Source of the DNA: Mytilus californianus
Lineage: Eukaryota; Mollusca; Bivalvia; Mytilida; Mytilidae
DNA length: 64,000 nucleotides
Assembly: GCF_021869535.1 (NCBI RefSeq)
Contig: NW_026262668.1
Span: 66,494,058 to 66,558,057, forward strand
Reading direction: 5' to 3'
Part shown: positions 25,501 to 37,500 of the stretch, one piece after another
How positions within the stretch are numbered: the first letter of the stretch is position 1
Layout of the letters: the number at the start of each line of letters is the position of its first letter
Notes under the pieces: generated by a model
Seen by the model: only the letters and a program-made list of their open reading frames with translations
Database searches by the model: none
Told to the model about the DNA's origin: nothing
Program-made: the position numbers and the translations under genes

Positions 25501-28500
25501 TAAGTACAAATTACAGTGTAAGGGATGTAATTCAAACACAACTTTGAATTACCTCGCTTACACTGCTTTTAAATTATGTATAAAGAATTTTTGTATTGTC
25601 TTGAGGTGATCAGCTGTCAATTCATTTTTAGAAGTTACTATTTTAATAATTTTAAAAATGCTGATTAAGGTAAATTAATTTTAGCTATGATTATGTATGT
25701 CATTTTCTATTTTAAGACTTTAATGATGTATTTAAATGGGTTATTATGGTTGCAAACTCCATTGGAAATTTGAATTGAAATAATGACCATGACTGAGGGA
25801 AAGAATTTTTTTATTGGGAAAAGTGGAAAGGGGGGGGGGGGGGAGGGGGGAGGTTAAAAAAAAATTGGGGGGGGGGGGGTAAAAAAAAATTGGTGATGGG
25901 GAGTCGGTGGGACAAATTTTTCCTCAAGATTTCAGAAATCAAAAAGAAAAAAGGGGCGGGGGGGGGAGGTCAATTCACAACAGCATAGTGTATTGCACAA
26001 AAGCAAAAAATTCAATATAAATTCAAATCATATTACCAATTTTAAGTTTTTTTACTACAGTTATTCTGTGTCAGAAACCTATTATGTGTCAAATGTTGAA
26101 TTACAATCCAAATTCAGACCTGTATCAAGCTCAAATTTTGTGTCCATTTTTGTCCCAGTTGTTCAGGGTTGGACCTCTGCGGTCGTATCCAGCTGCGAAG
26201 CAATTTATTATACTTTCCTGTGGTAGATTTAGTTTCATTGACCTTTGATATTTAGTTTGATATGGATTTGAACCTGAATTGTTAATTTATAAATAAGATT
26301 GTTAGTTATTCAATGTGAAGTTGAATATTGTAGATCTGTATAACTCCTACTATAATCCCCAGTATCCCTTTCTCTAAAATTAAATGTAAGTTACACAGAA
26401 ATTTTAATTACTTACAGATAATTTTCTAAGATATCTTTTAATGACTACTTGGATGTGAGTTGCATTATTTTGGGAGGAGTACATAGCAATCTGTACCCAA
26501 GTTAAGTGTTTGCTATTCAAGTAATTAATGAGTTTTGAAATGAAATCTGAAAAAACAAGTGAAAATTTATTATGTGTCTCAAAAACATAGTCTTCATTTA
26601 ATTTTATGAGGGTCTGGTTGGAGTTTACTGAATAGAGAGTAATAGGCAAAACATACAAAAACAAAGGGCAAAAAAAAAAGGTCAAAAGATTAAAGAAAAA
26701 AGAAAATGCCTAAAAAATTAAAGAAGACAGAAATGAAGGATGCCCTATACAGACCCTCTTTCATATGTACCCCCCTTTAGTTTAACCTAAAAAGTAGAAA
26801 TTGCTGTAGATCATATAATAAAAATTGTGAAGGAATTTAAAATCTTTTGTCTTTTTGTTTAGTATTACATGATGACGTCGCTGACCAGAGAAACTCTCAA
26901 GCCTCCATAGATGGAAGGGTTCTGAGTCCAATGGGACCTCTTATTATGGATAACAATGATTATGGGCAGTATGGTCCAACGTCTGATAGGGTTGTATCTT
27001 CTAGTACATACATTGATCCCAAAAAGAAACTTAAAGGAAATGGTGTGCCAGGGAAAAGTATAGAGGAAGAGCTTTGTCGCATTTGTGGAGACAGGGCATC
27101 AGGGTATCATTACAATGCACTTAGCTGTGAGGGGTGTAAAGGTATGTAGATTGTTATATAGTTATAGAAACAGAGAAACATCTATTAAATTGGAACCATT
27201 GAATTAAAAAAACAGTGCAAATTGGTAATGCTTATTTTGAAAAACTTTATATTAAGTTTTGTTTCCCCCTAAGGTTCCATATTAGGGCCTCTTTTGTTTA
27301 TTTTATATATAAATGACCTTCCTATTTATATGAAGAATTTTGCACTGACTTGTATGCTGATGATTCAATGAGCATTTATATTGATTTATTGATTTTAAAA
27401 AGAAGGAGTGATAAGGTGGTTTGACTAAGGCCTCTTGTTTGGTATTTTGGATTTGATTATCATTAATTATAAATTATCAAAAAAATGTCTTGTATGTAGA
27501 TGTTCACAAGTTATAAGTTTGTCAGAAATCAGTGATCATATATTTCAAGTTTTTGTTACTTAGCTGTAGGCCTTTGAAAGTTTTTGCATTTAATGGAAGA
27601 AAACCCCCCAAAAAAGGCCGAAATAACCTTATTTTCATATAAAATATTTGGATATCAGTAACTATAGAGAACCCAAATAATATTTTGCCACAAAGTGTCT
27701 AATACTAATTTGTTTATGTAAGGGAACAACCATTTAACTTCAAAGGGGGATGATGGTTTTTGTCTCGAGTCAGAAATGTTTTTTTCGTTCAAAGCGCAAA
27801 CATTTTTTTTTAGCTTTTCGACGCTATCAATCAAATTATTTTTTTCAAAATTTAACACTATAAGGTATGTGGAAAATCTGGATTCAGTATATTTTTTTTG
27901 CCATCTGCTTGACCACAATATTTTTTTCATCAAATTGGGGATCAGAATATTTTTTAAGGAAAAAATCATAACCCCCCCAAAAAATGTCCAGCCGATTATG
28001 ATCATATTCATTTATGCATTGGACATATTTTTGAAAGGAATGAGCTATTGGCTCTTATAGCTTTCCATAGTTATTGCTATAATTTGTGTGCCCCTGTTTT
28101 AAATGGTTGGGTTTGTAGTTTGGCTTATATAAATCAAGACAAAATCTACAGAGTGAAGTTCAGAATACATGGTTAATTGTATTTTATCGATGGTTTTTCA
28201 AATGAGAGGGTGTTTCTCAGTAACAATTTCATTAAAGGGCGACAGCCCTGACATGAGATGTAGCTGAGAAACATGCTCAAGTTTGAAAGACCATTGATAA
28301 TCTGTTTATCACTTTTTTCCTTGGCAATGTCAAAGACGTAGGCTCATGACGTCATACATTCTCTTATTATACATTTTAGAAAAACCCATATCATGTGATA
28401 TGAAAAATTATCACAATAAAAGATTTTTTTTTCTAAAAATGTGTTAATGTAATATCTTTACTGTTATAGTACTTCAGATTATATTTTAGGTCTAGTATAA

Positions 28501-31500
28501 AAATAAGGAGATGTGGTATGATTGCCAATGAGACAACTATCCAACAAAGTGGATGTAAGCAATTATAGACAACCGTATGGCCTTCAACAATGAGAAAAAC
28601 CCATTTCGTATAGTTGGTATAAAAGGCATGACATGAAAAAAAGAAACAATTCAATTGAGAAAACTAACAGCCTAATTTATAACAAAATAATTTATGAAAA
28701 ACAAATATGACAACCACTGAACTACAAGCTCCTGACTTGGGACAGACACATAAAGAATATGGTGGGGTTAAACTAGTTTGCTGGCGCCAAACCCTCCCGC
28801 TATACTGGTACAGTGGTGTAACCGTACAAAAGAACAAACTATAAAAATTGGTTAAAAAGGGCTTAACTCATCAGATCGATACAAACATGACAAAGTAGAA
28901 AACATCTAACTAAAACACAGACCAGACATGGGTATTTATACATCCCGACAACAAAAAAGACACCACCAAGTACATATCTAAGAGAACTCACAGTTACTGA
29001 CAGCTAGTTCAAAGCAAATAACAACTAATAAAAAAAATCATCTATCTTAGACATAAATATCAATCATTACACATCTAACATCCAATGGATTTAGTGTAAA
29101 GACATCATTAACAGTGAAAAACATGACCTTGTGCAAAGCGAAAAATATAGGTATCGACAGATTGTAGATCCATGAATGGAGTAGTATTTTTCCTTTTCCC
29201 AAATGAGACTTTTGGTGCATGCATATATTGTAAAGTGACACATAATGATTATTTACTGGAAGATTTCAATTTGTTTATCCATCTGTCTACTTTACAGGTT
29301 TTTTTCGAAGAAGTATTACAAGGGGAGCTAACTATACATGTAAATATGGAGGGAACTGTGAAATGGACATGTGGATGAGAAGAAAATGTCAAGCTTGTCG
29401 ATTGAAACGATGTCGAGAAGTGGGAATGAAACAGGAATGTATGTAAAGATTCCTTTTTGTAATAAGTTGCTATGTTAAGCTTGAGTTTAACTTCCACAGT
29501 TGGTGAATCCATGTTTTTTTTAAATCACGTATGTTTTTTCAGTAGATTTATAAGTCCTATCAACTTTTGTGCATAGATAAAATCTGAGCAAGCTGCTGCC
29601 TGAAGTAATAATGTGTAGACAAATTTTTTGGAGGGAAGTACATTCATAATAACTTTTTCTAAATAGAGCCCAAATCTTATAATGTGAAAATGGTTCCTAA
29701 AAGAAACTTCTGAAAATCTCAAATGGCTTCCACTGTTTAGTAAATTGTACCTTCCTACATTGAAATGAGAGATTGGTTCTCATTGGTTGAGGAATTTTGT
29801 CCCACACTTATGACTGTGTGCAGCTACACCAGCTGTCATCACTTCTGTGTGTATATAGAGATTTTTTTCTAGAAATAGTGAGTTATTCTTGATCAACTAG
29901 TATTGATGAATTTCGTGATAGTTTCATTTTTTCATTTTACATTTTTACCAACAAAATTCAGATGAGAATAAAACACTGGTTTTAATTGATCGTGATAACT
30001 GCAGTTACTGCGATCCCAATATGGCGGAGGTAGAAATTGGTCAAATCGTGTTCTGCTAATATCTCTGTGTATACGTGTTGTTTTCAAGAATTACTCAGCC
30101 GCCAGGTTGATCTGTACGGTTTTGTTTTGTGTGTGTGTTCTTAATATCATATTTGGTATCATTACCGAAATAATAGCCAAAAAAAGTTTAGGAAGATAAT
30201 CGTAACTCCCAAAAAAAAGATAATCGTAACTTGTGGACAAATAACTTGAAAGATAATCGTAACTGCAGATCATATATAATCAATGATAATAGTATTAAAT
30301 TAACTGATTTTGATAAAAAAAAATAAAAAAAATTGTGTCATAATAACTACGAATGCGGTAGTGCTACATCATTTTTTTGTTCACCACTAACATCAGTGGA
30401 CGACTAAAATATGGTATAAATTATTATGCACACAACTTTTTCAATCTTTCCAACACATATATTGTTTACAAATATATGCATTACTGTTCGGTGTGAGCCA
30501 AGGCTCCCTGATGAAGGCAGTACTTTGACCTATAATGGTTTACTTTTACAAATTGTGACTTGGATGGAGAGTTCTCTCATTGGCACTCATACCACATCTT
30601 CTTATATCTATATATAGAACTGAATCAGAAAGTTATAGTTGTTTAACTTTCAAAATAAAGATAAAAAGATGTGGTATGATTTCCAATGAGACAACTATCC
30701 ACCTGAGACCAAAACAGGTAGATGTAAGCAACTACAGATGATTGTATGGCCTTCATCAATGTACAAAACTCATAGAGAAAGCTAACAACCACTACATTAC
30801 AGGCCCCTGACTTGGGACAAGCGCATATAGAATGTAGCATGGTTAAACATGCTTGTGAGCACTCAACTTTGTTTTATGAAAAAGCAACTCTTGTATTCCC
30901 AGATTGCTTATTAGTCCCCTACCGACGAAGTCGAAGGGGACTTTAGGTTTGCACTCTGTCCGTCCGTCCTTCTGTCCATCCATCAGTCCGGCAAATCAAC
31001 TTTCCACACTTTTTTTCTTCGTTCTTGAAGATATTGATTTGATATTTGGTATATAGTTTTGCCATAATAAATTATAGATCAAGTTCGAATTTTGTTTCGG
31101 TCTGATGAGTGATTCCATAGTTATGGACCATAACTCTGGACCATATCTAATGTTAGAGTACTATGTTAAACCATAGTTCTGTACAAAGGGAGATAACTCA
31201 TTTTTTAAAAGACATTCTTTGGTAAATTATTTGAAGAATTTTTTGGCAGGTTTGTTTGTCATTTTGTATAAACTAATGTTCTGAATGCTATATATATATA
31301 TATATATATAAAAAGTATGAAGGAAATGACATTTTATAGATAAGTTACAAATCTGTATTAGTTTGTGACAAATACAAGAAAAAATATTTGAAACTATTAA
31401 TTATATGTGATTATAATTTGAAAATAGATATACACTGTATTACATCATATCTAATTTTAGAGAATTATTAATCATATCTAACGTTAAAGCGTTTTCCACA

Positions 31501-34500
31501 CTTTTTTTCATCATGCTTGAAGATATTGATTGATAATTGGTATATAGTTTTATCATGATGTCACAAGTTATACAGATCAAGTTCGAAATTTTGTTTCGGT
31601 CTGATAATTTTGTGCAGAGTTATGGTTTTTGGACTTAAAAAATTCACTCATTTAATCAGTTTTCCACACTGTTTTTAGTCATGCTTGAAGATATTGCCTT
31701 GATATTTTCTTTTTGTTTACACCATGACAAGTTATAGAACAAGTTAGCTTTTTGTTCCAGTATAATGAATTTTTACCCGGTAGGGGACTATGTATTGCCA
31801 TGCAATACTCTCAGAATGCTTGTTCTTTTTATATTTATATGCTCTATTCTAACTTTTGGTAAACCTTCTAATATCTGCCCCCTCCCCCAAATCATTATGG
31901 TGACTAGGGAATAGAAATATGGGCACTCTTGGTCTTCTTCCTTCCGACAGTAAAACTCTCCTTGCCAAAATAGGTTGTCCTTTTTTTGCTATGCAGGATA
32001 TTTTGATACGCAGCCACGTCTGGTCAGAATGGGGACGTTTAATCTGATGACTCATATAAAGAGAATGCCACGCTCTCTGCACGTTAAGAACCCTTACAAC
32101 AACTATTTGAAGGGTCCGAAGGTGACTTTTTGCAAGAAAAAATTGTCCCTTCCCAACTTATCCTCATTTTCTAGTGGCAGTCCAAATTTCCCAACCTTCA
32201 TCTCGGACGACCCATTTTACAAGACATATCTATTGTTAATTTATTCTCGTCCTGAACATGCCTGAAATATTTTCCACTGGACTTTAAGCAACCAACAACC
32301 TATCAATCAAACTTATATCTGCTGTCATAAAAGGCATCCATTTTTCACGATCAGCATTAATAGTCGAAAGTGCATCTGGAGCAGAACAATTAGTACCTTC
32401 AATATTATAACTACTACTGAGCCGATACCTTTTTTAGTGGACTATCAGTTCCCGGGTATATCACTTGCACAGTAGCCTCTACTTAGGTTCAAATAGTTTT
32501 TGCATTGCTTACATAAAAGTAAAAAAACATTTAAGTGAAAGAATTAACATTTTCATGCAAAGCTCTGATTCCTAGTCCTGGTATACTTTATGTCCTTTAT
32601 GGTTTTATCAGCCCTGTAACGTTTGTGTTAGGTTTTGGCCTCGAGCATCACTGAAGAGACATAATATGAGTTGTCGAAATAAAAATCTGTTGCAGTACAG
32701 ACACACTGGTACTGTTAATCTTATAACTACTACCCCATGTACCGGGTCGACATCTCTGTTAGTGTACTGTAAATCCAAGAGAGCATTGCAGCCCAGTTAA
32801 GTACTGGCACGCAAAAACAGTTATTGGTTGATTAAAATTTTCTGTTATAAAACTTAAAAAATAATTTAAATTAAGAAATATATCTTCTTCTCGTTTAAGT
32901 ATACAATATAACATCAATATTTATCGTAAATTTTAACTTTTAAAATATATAGAATATATCAACAAAGCAAAAAGTAAATTAGTTTAAGATAATAAGCAAT
33001 TATTCATGAATTCTGGTAACACTATCAAACTTTTAAGCAAGATTCAGATATAGTCGCAGTCCCCATCAACAGGTAAAGTTACGAATATCACTGATAAATA
33101 ACTATTATCATGTCCAAATTACAACTATCTGATAGTCCAGTTACGATTATCATATCAAACAAATTTCTTGGAGTTACTATTATCTTCCTAAAATTTTGGA
33201 TGGCTATTATTTCGGTAACGAGACCAAATATGATATTAAGAACACACACACTCAACAAAACTGTAGAGATTAACCTGGCGGCTGAGTAATTCTTGAAAAC
33301 AACACATATACAGTGTATATTATACACTGAGATATTAGCAGAAAACAATTTGACCAATTTCTGCCTCTGCCATATTGGGATCATGATAACTGCAGTTACC
33401 ACAATCAGTTTAACACCAGTGATAAAGGAGGTGTGGGGTATACATTAATAAGACAGCAACCCAATGACAAAAATAACCAAAAGTAATCTTTATCTTTTTA
33501 TGAACACTTTTCACAATTGGAGAAAGAAATATCAGTTCTTTTACATAAGGAAGGAAATCACTTAATGAAATTGATCATTGTTCATTTCCTTTTTGAAATG
33601 TGGACCTATTGAACTATTTTTCTAATCTTTCTGTTGAAGTACATGTTTTATGCACTTGTTGTAGAACATTTTATGAATTTTATCACCTCTGTATTCAAGG
33701 TTTATTATCGGACGAGCAATGTAAAGCAAGAGATGCTCGGCGGAAGGCAAAACAGAAAAAAATGGAGAAACCAGCTCCAGTTGTTGTTCAGAACATCAAC
33801 AATGATTCCCTTGACAGTCGACCAAGCTGTGAATTTGAAAGACAGGATGTTAAGTTTTCTGCATCTTTTTCTCCATATGATGTCATATGTGATCGTCCAA
33901 TAGAACTTATTTCAGAAAATACACATGCTCTTATAAACAGAATAGTTAGATTACAGGACAAATATGAATTCCCTGATGAAGAAAAAGTCAATGATGCAAT
34001 AGTAAGTGCACAAATAGAGATATATAAAACGACATTACGACAACAACACCCGTAAATTAATGCAAAGTCATTGTTTATTATGATCTACATGTTTTGCCAA
34101 CAAGCGTCTTCAGAACTAAAAATAGAAATATAAAATAACATGTAAAGTTGGTAGGACCCAATTCTTTGTTTGTTTAATGTCATAAAATGGACCACTTTTA
34201 AAAATTACTTGGAAAATGTCCAACTACCAAGATGGCTACTGTGAAGACCTTGGTTTCCCCCACAGCACCATTTCAGATGGAAAAACTAATAGTTTTTGTC
34301 CATCAATGAGAGACTGTTTGCAGAAAGCTATCATACTGATTTAGATTGTTTGTGATGTGAGTTGATCACTCTAAATTGCCATTTTGTTTTGACACTTTTA
34401 GTAGGAGTCGTGGAGCTTGTTCCATTTTTATGCCCCCGCTGTAGCGGAGGGGGCATTAAGTTTTACCCTTGTCCGTCTGTACCTACGTTTCCGTTCTCTA

Positions 34501-37500
34501 ACTTTAGTTTGCCTCAACCAAATTTTATGAAACTTATACACAATGCTTATTACCACAAAACACAGGTCAAGTTTGAATTTTGGTGGCGTCACATTAACCG
34601 TTCTAGAGTAATGCGCCTTTACAAATGGAAAAATTGCTTAATTTTTCGTTTCCGTTCTTTAACTTTAGTTTGCCTCAACCAAATGTTATGAAACTTATAC
34701 ACAATGCTTTTTACCACAAAACACAGATCAAGTTTGAATTTTGTTGGTGTCACTTTAACCGTTCTAGAGTTATGCTCCTTTACAAATGGAAAAATTGCTG
34801 AATTTGTTTCCGTTCTCTAACTTTAGTTTGCCTCAACCAAATGTTATGAAACTTAGACACAATACTTATTACCACAAAATACAGATCAAGTTTGAATTTT
34901 GGTGGTGTTACTTTAAACGTTCTAGAGTTATGCCCCTTTACAAATGGAAAAATTGCTGAATTTTTCATTTCTGTTCTCTAACATAAGTTTGCCTCAACCA
35001 AATTTTTATGAAACTTATGAATCACAATACTTATTACCACAAAACTCAGATCAAGAATAAATTTGGGTAGCGTCACTTTTACCTTTCTTCAGTCATGTCC
35101 CTTTATAACTTTATATGATATGCAAACGGGGGCATCATCTGTGTCCCATGGACACATTCCCCATTTATTTACCTATTATACCACTATGCCACTTCTAATA
35201 TAAATAAGAAGATGTGGTATGAGTGCCAACTATCCATCCAAGTCACAATGTGTAAAAAGTAAACAATTAAAGGTCAAAGTAAGGCTTTCAACATGGAGCC
35301 TTGGCTCACACCGAACAGCAAGCTATAAAGGGCCTCAAAAAGACTAGTGTAAAACAATTCAAACAGGAAAACCAACGGTCTAATCTATATAAAAAACGAG
35401 AAACACTTATGAAACACACCAACAAACTACAACCACTGAACAACAGGCTCCTGACTTAGGACAGGTGCATAAAAATGCAGCAGGTTTAAACATTTTAACA
35501 GGCGCCAACCTTCACCCTAACCTGAAACAGTGATATAACATTACAACATAAAAAGACACACAATAAAATTTAATTGAAATGGCTTAACTTTATCAAAAAG
35601 ACAATACACAAAAAGAAGTAAATATACACTGAGCGAATAAGTTTGATCTATGACACAATGTAAATAAAAAAGATGTTTCAATGTCAAAAAGACAACTTTA
35701 ACCTAGGACAAAATGGCGTTAAATAAAGTAATGTACACAGGTAAATTTAAATATAATCATAGTATAGAAAAAATTTTTACAAAATAAATTTGTTATTCAT
35801 AGTACGAGTACAGAAGTGAAATTTTTTTTTCGTCATACTAAATTCATGGGTGGTACATATTAAAATAGTAAGACGAAATATAACACAAAATAAGTAAACA
35901 TTGAATAACAGAAATGCATTACAAATTGTGTCAACAGGTCAAATTAACACAAAAGTATGATTTGAGAGTACTCCCAGTTACTGAAAGCTAGTTAAAAGCC
36001 AAAAACAATTAATAATAAAAAATCATGCATCAGAGACTAAAATCAATTAAAACACATCCCAGGCAGGGATTTGGTGTTTTAACACCATGGACAGTCAAAG
36101 AAGACGAGACTTGTGCAATGCCAAAATAAAAGTAATGACAGGCAGTAGGATAGTTAGGATTTAACCTTATAATAAATATGTATGATGTTATGTATAGATA
36201 TAACAATTTCTAAATAGAAAATAAATGTGGACGTGTATATATTTATCCCAAAAAACCATACGAAAAGAAAACAAATTTAGTTATGTTTTAATTTGTTGAT
36301 AACAAAATCGATGTTAATGCCAATGAAAACAATATTCAAAGATCTTATCAAAGACTGTTTGCCCAAAAGCTTGTATACTTCGATTACTGTCTTCCTGTTA
36401 TAAGATCATACTATACTGCAAATTTTTGTGTGAGTTATGGGACTTTGACTATTTTTGGCCTCTGTTCTATAAATGAAACTCGGAAACCTTTTGTCCAGTT
36501 GATTTCATAGTATACTGAGGATAAATATTCATCAAGCAAAGCTCGCTATACCATATTGCCATGCTGATATCAATTTTGCAGTTGTTTTGGGATTTTTTTA
36601 ATCAAATTTGACTCTTGTTGAAAGGAAGATCATCTTGAATGATATTGATTTGACAGCTTGTTTTATGGCTATGGTGATTTATTTTATACTGTCAACTAAT
36701 ATGAGCATTTCTTCTGTGAAGAAAAAAAAAATGAAAAACTGATTTTTAAAATGCCCAATGTTTAATTGATTTTTCCAGTCCATATAGAAATAAGGAGATG
36801 TGGTATAATTGCCAATGAGACAACTATTTACCGAAGTTCTAATGAAGTGGATGTAAGCAATTATAGGCATCTATGGCCTTCAATAATGAGGAAAACCCAT
36901 ACTGTATAGTCTGCTATAAAAGCCCCTGACATGAAAAATATGAATCAATTCAATTGAGAAAACCAACAGCCTAATTTATAACAAATCAATTAACTCACTT
37001 GCCTATTTTGCAAGCATTAATACCATGATGACTGCTTTCAGAATTCTAAACACTATCCCATTCATCAACTGATATATTATTTAGAGCAGAACTCAAATTG
37101 ACATTATTTCATTCTTGGAAACACATTGGGAGAGAAGCAGTGGGCCATTCATTGAGATGATAATTACATCATTTGCAATTAAATGTTTTTGATGCCAATA
37201 AAAATTCCATGTTATCTTCAAGAATGTCTGAATCATTGCACTTTTATTAATGATGTAGATCCTCATTAAGTTGGATTTAGCCTGAGTGATATATATGTAG
37301 GGAGTGTTATTAAGAGGTGTAAATTGGTTTAATTCAGAATGAACCTTTGTGACATGTATATCTTAGGAGATTCACCTTTAATCAAGGTTACTTAAAGTGG
37401 TATATACGGAAATACTTTTAAATTATAATTCTTTAAGAATTTAAGCAGTAATTTAATGACTGTACACAAAAATGTTTATTTACCTTGTTTATTATATTTG

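Larger units (their letters stand above)
9555..26862 (+). other. EcR: Intron 1 (17.3 kb) of EcR
   Basis: Between the A/B-region exon and the finger-1 exon. It carries families A, C, D, F, H, I, K, SINEs, LINE ends and two palindromes listed separately. Low-complexity runs include T-rich sequence (10086-10345), a C run (10391-10412) and G runs (25831-25960). Nothing recognisable was seen in 9555-10085, 12817-14040, 14870-16330, 16907-17470, 19871-21480 and 24745-25090. Confidence 0.75.
27142..29297 (+). other. EcR: Intron 2 (2.2 kb) of EcR
   Basis: Lies between the two zinc fingers. It contains a decayed LINE reverse-transcriptase fragment (27273-27400), an imperfect palindrome (28184-28300) and a family A copy (28495-29170). 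The stretch 27400-28180 is AT-rich with T and A homopolymer runs and nothing else I recognise. Confidence 0.85.
29439..33699 (+). other. EcR: Intron 3 (4.3 kb) of EcR
   Basis: Bounded by GTATGT and ttcaag. It holds an inverted pair of about 320-bp arms (29965-30282 and 33088-33420), family A pieces (30480-30612 minus, 30655-30865 plus), a family E element with 13-bp terminal inverted repeats (30912-31800) and a SINE-like repeat (31855-32312). The stretch 32313-33087 contains no feature I recognise. Confidence 0.85.

Noticed and set aside
27655..28060. 118- and 94-residue frames on opposite strands
   Set aside because: Both cover T- and A-rich intron 2 sequence. Long runs of Phe/Lys come from homopolymers.
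31270..31310. Alternating AT tract
   Set aside because: Simple dinucleotide repeat inside family E, not informative.
31849..32265. Overlapping open frames on both strands of about 80-95 residues
   Set aside because: They lie on a SINE-like repeat whose body and tail explain the sequence. No protein family is recognised.
33088..33402. 104-residue minus-strand open frame
   Set aside because: It is the right arm of the intron 3 inverted pair. The partner arm does not keep the frame.
18323..34691. Open frames with repeated [18 protein letters not shown]
   Set aside because: These are translations of the family C unit. The same string appears in several copies with frameshifts, so it is not a protein.
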